Shown piece after piece: positions 60,554 to 64,000 of a DNA stretch of 64,000 nt (positions are counted from its first letter, which is position 1; each line of letters begins with the position of its first letter). A program made the position numbers and the translations under genes. The stretch spans positions 4,953,001 through 5,017,000 of the forward strand of contig NZ_CP009621.1 of the NCBI RefSeq assembly GCF_000973725.1, in the 5' to 3' direction. The notes beneath the pieces were generated by a model. That model had not been told where the DNA came from, made no database searches, and worked only from the letters and a program-made list of their open reading frames with translations. Source of the stretch: Pontibacter korlensis (GTDB lineage Bacteria; Bacteroidota; Bacteroidia; Cytophagales; Hymenobacteraceae).

Positions 60554-61606
60554 ATGCCCAAAACCCTTGATATTTTTGCCCGCTTTGGGCTTACTCTACA
60601 GATTGTTAAAACAGCACTAGCTGCTGCCATCTCGTGGTCTGTGGCCACTACATTTCTGGGCGCTGAGTTCCCATACTTTGCACCGCTGGCTTCTATACTT
60701 ACTGTGCAGGTTACTGTGGCCGACTCAGTGGAGAAAGCAACGCAGCGCATCATCGGCATCATTGGAGGTGTGGCTGTCAGCCTGCTCATTGGCCACTGGT
60801 TCAGTATCAGCAGCTTATCTATTTTCCTTGTGATCATTATCGGGATGGGCATCTCGAAGGCGCTGCGCATGAACCCACAGATCATTTCGCAGGTGGCTGT
60901 AAGCTCTTTTTTGGTACTGGCTTTTGGATTTCAGGAAGATGGCTATGCCCTGGAACGGGTAGTGGAGACGCTGATGGGCTCGGTAGTAGCCGTACTCATA
61001 AACGCACTGATCATTCCGCAAAATGCTATTCCGGAGGTAGAGCAAAGTATAATTGCATTAGGTGAGCAGAGTACCAAAACGCTACAGTTTCTGGCAACGC
61101 AGCTAAAGCAGACAGAGAAAGGACAGCTGGTAGGTCGTCAGGAAACTGATGCACTGATTGCGGCAACCGAGAAGAGTGTGAAAGCACTACAGCTCGCCGA
61201 ACAAAGCCTCAGATATAACCCATTTCTTACCCACAAGCGCACACGCCTCAGCCGTTTGTCTATTGGCGTGAAGCGACTGGAGCACATTACCACCCAAATT
61301 CGGGGCATTCGTCGTGGCATAGCAGATTTAAACTCGGGACACATTTTTGAGACAGACCTGCAGGATACACAAGCGCTGCAGGAAGCCATGGAGGCCACCG
61401 CTGCCTGTATCACCTTGTTTAGCCGAACGATGGTAGAGCCACCGGAACTTTACCGCCCTGCCCTGCTGGCCAGCATCCAAGAGGCCATGCAGTTGCAGAA
61501 CCAGTGCCTGGATGCGCTGCGCAGCATCAAGTCTAACCGTACTCTGCGCGACATAGGCAGTATACTTACTGACCTCAACCGTATCCTGGCCGAAGCAGCC
61601 CGTTAG
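60554..61606 (+). CDS. FUSC/aromatic acid exporter family membrane protein
   Basis: This 350-residue inner-membrane protein has four to six N-terminal helices (about 15-150; FAPLASILTVQVTVADSVEK and RIIGIIGGVAVSLLIGHW are typical of FUSC/ArAE_1). A cytoplasmic helical half of about 200 residues follows. Family members export aromatic acids or other small organic compounds, or act in stress tolerance. Half-size copies like this may need to dimerise. I chose ATG 60554 (MPKTLDIF); a TTG at 60548 precedes it. It is a single gene with its own -7 box. Confidence 0.8.
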   Translation: MPKTLDIFARFGLTLQIVKTALAAAISWSVATTFLGAEFPYFAPLASILTVQVTVADSVEKATQRIIGIIGGVAVSLLIGHWFSISSLSIFLVIIIGMGISKALRMNPQIISQVAVSSFLVLAFGFQEDGYALERVVETLMGSVVAVLINALIIPQNAIPEVEQSIIALGEQSTKTLQFLATQLKQTEKGQLVGRQETDALIAATEKSVKALQLAEQSLRYNPFLTHKRTRLSRLSIGVKRLEHITTQIRGIRRGIADLNSGHIFETDLQDTQALQEAMEATAACITLFSRTMVEPPELYRPALLASIQEAMQLQNQCLDALRSIKSNRTLRDIGSILTDLNRILAEAAR

Positions 61607-61726
61607 AGAAATAAGGAAAAAGTATCGTAGCCGTCAGAGCTACCGTTAAAGTATACTTCTGCTGTTCCGCCGGCACAACAAAGTATGGCGGCAGTTGTTG
61701 TAAGGCTAACAAAACGAGTTGATACT

Positions 61727-62800
61727 ATGTCTATACTTTTTTCCCCACTAACTATCCGCAGCCTCACGCTCAGAAACCGTATTGCAGTGTCGCCTATGTG
61801 CATGTACAGCAGCAAAGACGGTTTTGCTACCGACTGGCACCTTGTGCACCTGGGTAGTCGTGCAATTGGCGGTGCCGGCCTTATCATTTCAGAGGCGACT
61901 GCTGTGGTTCCTGAAGGGCGCATCACACCTCACGATCTAGGTATCTGGAAGGATGAGCATATCGAAGGGCTGCAGCGCATTACCAAATTCATCAGTGAGA
62001 ACGGTTCTGTTCCTGGTATACAATTGGCGCATGCTGGCCGTAAAGCCAGTCATAACCGTCCCTGGGATGGTGCCACACCTATCTTCCCTGAGGAGGAGAG
62101 CGGCTGGCAAACAGTAGCACCTAGTGCCGTACCTTTTGCAGAAGGTGGACCTGTACCGCACGAGCTAAGCGAGCAGGAAATTGCAGGCGTAATAGATGCC
62201 TTCGAGGCAGCTGCGAAACGATCCTTCCAAGCAGGTTTTAAAGTAGCCGAGATACATGCTGCCCATGGCTACCTGCTGCATGAGTTTTACTCCCCGCTCA
62301 GCAACAAACGCACCGACAAGTATGGCGGATCTTTCGAGAACCGCATACGACTGCTGCTGGAAGTAACTGAGCGTGTGCGCAAGGTGTGGCCAGAGGAGCT
62401 TCCGCTGATCGTGCGCATCTCCGCTACCGACTGGACCGAAGGAGGCTGGACTGGCGAAGACTCTGTGGCCCTGGCCCTGGAGCTGAAGAAGCGAGGCGTT
62501 GACCTGATTGACTGCTCCACTGGCGGAAATGTACCACGTGCTTCCATCCCTGTTGGCCCAGGGTACCAGGTGCCGTTTGCTGCCCAGGTACGACAGCAGG
62601 TTAACATTTTAACCGGAGCCGTAGGTATTATAACCGATGCCAGGCAGGCAGAGAAAATTCTCCAAAACAATCAAGCTGATATCGTGCTTTTGGCAAGAGA
62701 ACTGCTCCGTGACCCGTACTTCCCAATGCATGCAGCCCTTGAACTGGGCGATGAGCATGTGTGGCCGCCACAATATGAGCGTGCAAAACCGCGCCATTAA
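61727..62800 (+). CDS. NADH:flavin oxidoreductase, Old Yellow Enzyme (YqjM type)
   Basis: This 357-residue FMN enzyme reduces activated C=C bonds of enals, enones and similar compounds. The YqjM-class features are present: Cys25 in VSPMCMYSSKDG, QLAHAGRKASHNRPW (near 100), AEIHAAHGYLLHEFYSPLSN (near 175) with the catalytic His pair, and VGIITDARQAE near the phosphate site. I chose ATG 61727 (SILFSPLTIRSLTLRNR), which is where the family begins; the frame opens at 61685. The small GNAT gene follows after 52 bases and may share the transcript. Confidence 0.9.
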   Translation: MSILFSPLTIRSLTLRNRIAVSPMCMYSSKDGFATDWHLVHLGSRAIGGAGLIISEATAVVPEGRITPHDLGIWKDEHIEGLQRITKFISENGSVPGIQLAHAGRKASHNRPWDGATPIFPEEESGWQTVAPSAVPFAEGGPVPHELSEQEIAGVIDAFEAAAKRSFQAGFKVAEIHAAHGYLLHEFYSPLSNKRTDKYGGSFENRIRLLLEVTERVRKVWPEELPLIVRISATDWTEGGWTGEDSVALALELKKRGVDLIDCSTGGNVPRASIPVGPGYQVPFAAQVRQQVNILTGAVGIITDARQAEKILQNNQADIVLLARELLRDPYFPMHAALELGDEHVWPPQYERAKPRH

Positions 62801-62852
62801 ACCAACGTCCGGCATCTGCAGCCGTAATGTAGACGAAACAATTAACTTTAAT

Positions 62853-63137
62853 ATGAGCGAGAACATAATTCATGACGAGGAAGACCTGCGCTTTTACATG
62901 CAAATAGATGGAGATGAGGCTGAGCTAACCTATACATACCCCGAAACCGAAGTAATGGACTTTGACCATACTTATGTGCCGGAGGATAGCCGCGGGCAAG
63001 GCGTAGCCGATAAACTCGTAAAGCAGGGGTTGGAGTATGCCAAGTCAAACAACTATAAGATAATTGCCTCCTGCCCGGTTGTAGAGGCCTACCTAAAGCG
63101 CCACCCTGAGTACCAGGAGATGGTATACCCGGTATAG
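62853..63137 (+). CDS. Small GNAT-fold acetyltransferase-like protein (YjdJ type)
   Basis: This 94-residue protein belongs to the COG2388 group of short GNAT-like proteins. ELTYTYPETEVMDFDHTYVP leads into the acetyl-CoA loop PEDSRGQGVADKLVKQGLEY, and the end SCPVVEAYLKRHPEY is nearly invariant in the group. The function is unknown. I chose ATG 62853; the frame is open upstream inside the OYE gene, but those codons are out of frame with it and unlike the family. A terminator follows at 63203. Confidence 0.85.
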   Translation: MSENIIHDEEDLRFYMQIDGDEAELTYTYPETEVMDFDHTYVPEDSRGQGVADKLVKQGLEYAKSNNYKIIASCPVVEAYLKRHPEYQEMVYPV

Positions 63138-63202
63138 GTCTTCATGCATAAAATTTAACTGCTGCTGTTGCCAAGCCAGGCAAAACAGCTATCTTAGCCA
63201 CT

Positions 63203-63247
63203 ACATCCTGCTTATGATTTATTTCTATAGGCAGGATGTTTTTTTTA
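63203..63247 (+). terminator. Terminator of the OYE/GNAT genes
   Basis: ACATCCTGC (63203-63211) pairs with GCAGGATGT (63231-63239), and eight Ts follow directly. It lies 65 bases past the GNAT stop. Confidence 0.85.
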
Positions 63248-63272
63248 TCTGACTCATCTTAAATTCTTGTAC

Positions 63273-64000
63273 ATGAACACACGCAGTATCTTCAGCATGC
63301 TGGCCCTTGGCGGTGCACTTTGGCTGGGTGCCACTACAGCACAGGCACAGGAGTTTACCCGCCAAGATACCCTGCGCGGCAGCATTACACCAGAGCGCGC
63401 TTGGTGGGACCTTACCTTTTATCATCTGAATATAGCTGTAAACCCACAAGACAGCAGCGTGCAGGGCAGCAATACCATTCGCTACAAAGTACTGGAGCCA
63501 CAAAAGCGCATGCAGGTAGATTTGCAGCCACCAATGCGCATTAGCCGCGTAACCCAGAATGGCAAAGAGTTACAAGTACAGCAGGATGGGAATGTGTGGT
63601 ACGTACAGCTACAGGAGCAGCAAAAAGCAGGTGAGGAAAAAGAGATAAAGGTTTATTATGGAGGCAAGCCCCAGGTAAGTGAAAACCCACCATGGAGCGG
63701 CGGCATGACCTGGCAATATGATGCCAACGGGAAGCCTTTTGTAGCCAACTCCAACCAAGGGGATGGTGCCAGCCTTTGGTGGCCTTGTAAAGACCATATG
63801 TACGACGAGCCAGACAGCATGCGCATTAGCGTGCGTGCCCCAAAAGGCCTGATGGATGTTAGCAATGGTAGGCTGAAGGGCGTTCAGGAACATGCCGATG
63901 GTAGCAAGACCTATAGCTGGTATGTAGCGAATCCGATAAACAATTATGGTGTGAACGTGAGTATCGGGGACTACGCCCATTTTTCAGATACTTACCAGGG
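63273..64000 (+). CDS. M1 family aminopeptidase, N-terminal fragment
   Basis: The gene starts at ATG 63273 and runs off the window, so 242 codons are seen. A signal peptide (MNTRSIFSMLALGGALWLG, cleaved near QAQ, residue 26) is followed by the N-terminal beta-saddle of M1 peptidases. Typical stretches are WWDLTFYHLNIAVNPQDSSV, NTIRYKVLEP, GASLWWPCKDHMYDEPDSM and INNYGVNVSIGDY. The zinc site (HExxH) lies beyond the edge. It would be a periplasmic or surface aminopeptidase. No promoter box is clear. Confidence 0.88.
   Translation, partial: MNTRSIFSMLALGGALWLGATTAQAQEFTRQDTLRGSITPERAWWDLTFYHLNIAVNPQDSSVQGSNTIRYKVLEPQKRMQVDLQPPMRISRVTQNGKELQVQQDGNVWYVQLQEQQKAGEEKEIKVYYGGKPQVSENPPWSGGMTWQYDANGKPFVANSNQGDGASLWWPCKDHMYDEPDSMRISVRAPKGLMDVSNGRLKGVQEHADGSKTYSWYVANPINNYGVNVSIGDYAHFSDTYQ

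Noticed and set aside
1..64000. tRNA or rRNA genes
   Set aside because: I saw no cloverleaf-like segment with a CCA-proximal acceptor stem and TTCRA loop in any intergenic region; a covariance search would be needed to be certain.

Overview
The window looks like chromosomal DNA of a Bacteroidota bacterium, most likely order Cytophagales and near Pontibacter/Hymenobacter. This placement is inferred from gene content and was not tested by a search. The grounds are two SusC/SusD/SusE sets, a secreted amylase with a type IX (Por) sorting tail, TAnnTTTG -7 promoter boxes instead of TATAAT, few Shine-Dalgarno sites, and RluF-type pseudouridine synthases with basic tails. Base composition is close to balanced. 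I see no tRNA, rRNA, CRISPR array or prophage. The only transposon traces are a decayed TnpB end near 1.0-1.2 kb and perhaps a scrap of an IS110-type transposase beside it.

Layout. 0-1 kb: the end of a BrnQ amino acid carrier and a small STAS/SEC14-like protein. 1.0-1.8 kb: IS remnant, duplicated hairpin elements and a terminator. 1.8-3.9 kb: tandem RluF-family pseudouridine synthases. 4.0-9.1 kb: leftward housekeeping and stress genes (pirin, CysM, DJ-1/PfpI, sorbosone-dehydrogenase-like quinoprotein, SDR). 9.4-12.1 kb: a BBE-type flavoprotein and DinB. 12.1-12.5 kb and 21.3-21.5 kb: two copies, in opposite orientation, of a structured intergenic repeat. 12.6-15.2 kb: an alpha/beta hydrolase and a GH15 enzyme.

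15.3-30.2 kb is the most unusual part. A leftward operon (FAD oxidoreductase, membrane polyferredoxin, processive GT2 glycosyltransferase, small CxxC protein, lipoprotein) faces a rightward set (DUF2064 glycosyltransferase-like protein, Oar-like TonB receptor, then a tightly overlapping YnjBCD-type ABC importer that runs straight into a radical SAM gene). Together they read as outer-membrane uptake, ABC import and redox or radical processing of an unknown substrate.

30.3-34.9 kb: a histidine kinase in one operon with an atypical acyl-CoA dehydrogenase, then an M28 peptidase. 35-54.7 kb: a leftward alpha-glucan type utilisation region with two SusCDE sets, one with a FecR anti-sigma factor but no sigma factor next to it, plus a GH5-like enzyme and a GH13 amylase. 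55-59.5 kb: two tandem PAS kinase/single-domain response regulator pairs that look like duplicates. 59.6-64 kb: an MBL-fold protein with an altered metal motif, a FUSC transporter, an OYE flavoprotein, a small GNAT protein and the start of an M1 aminopeptidase.

Across the whole window the word AAGTATA/TATACTT is strongly over-represented on both strands, mostly inside genes. By eye I count about 75 copies, where about 8 would be expected by chance.
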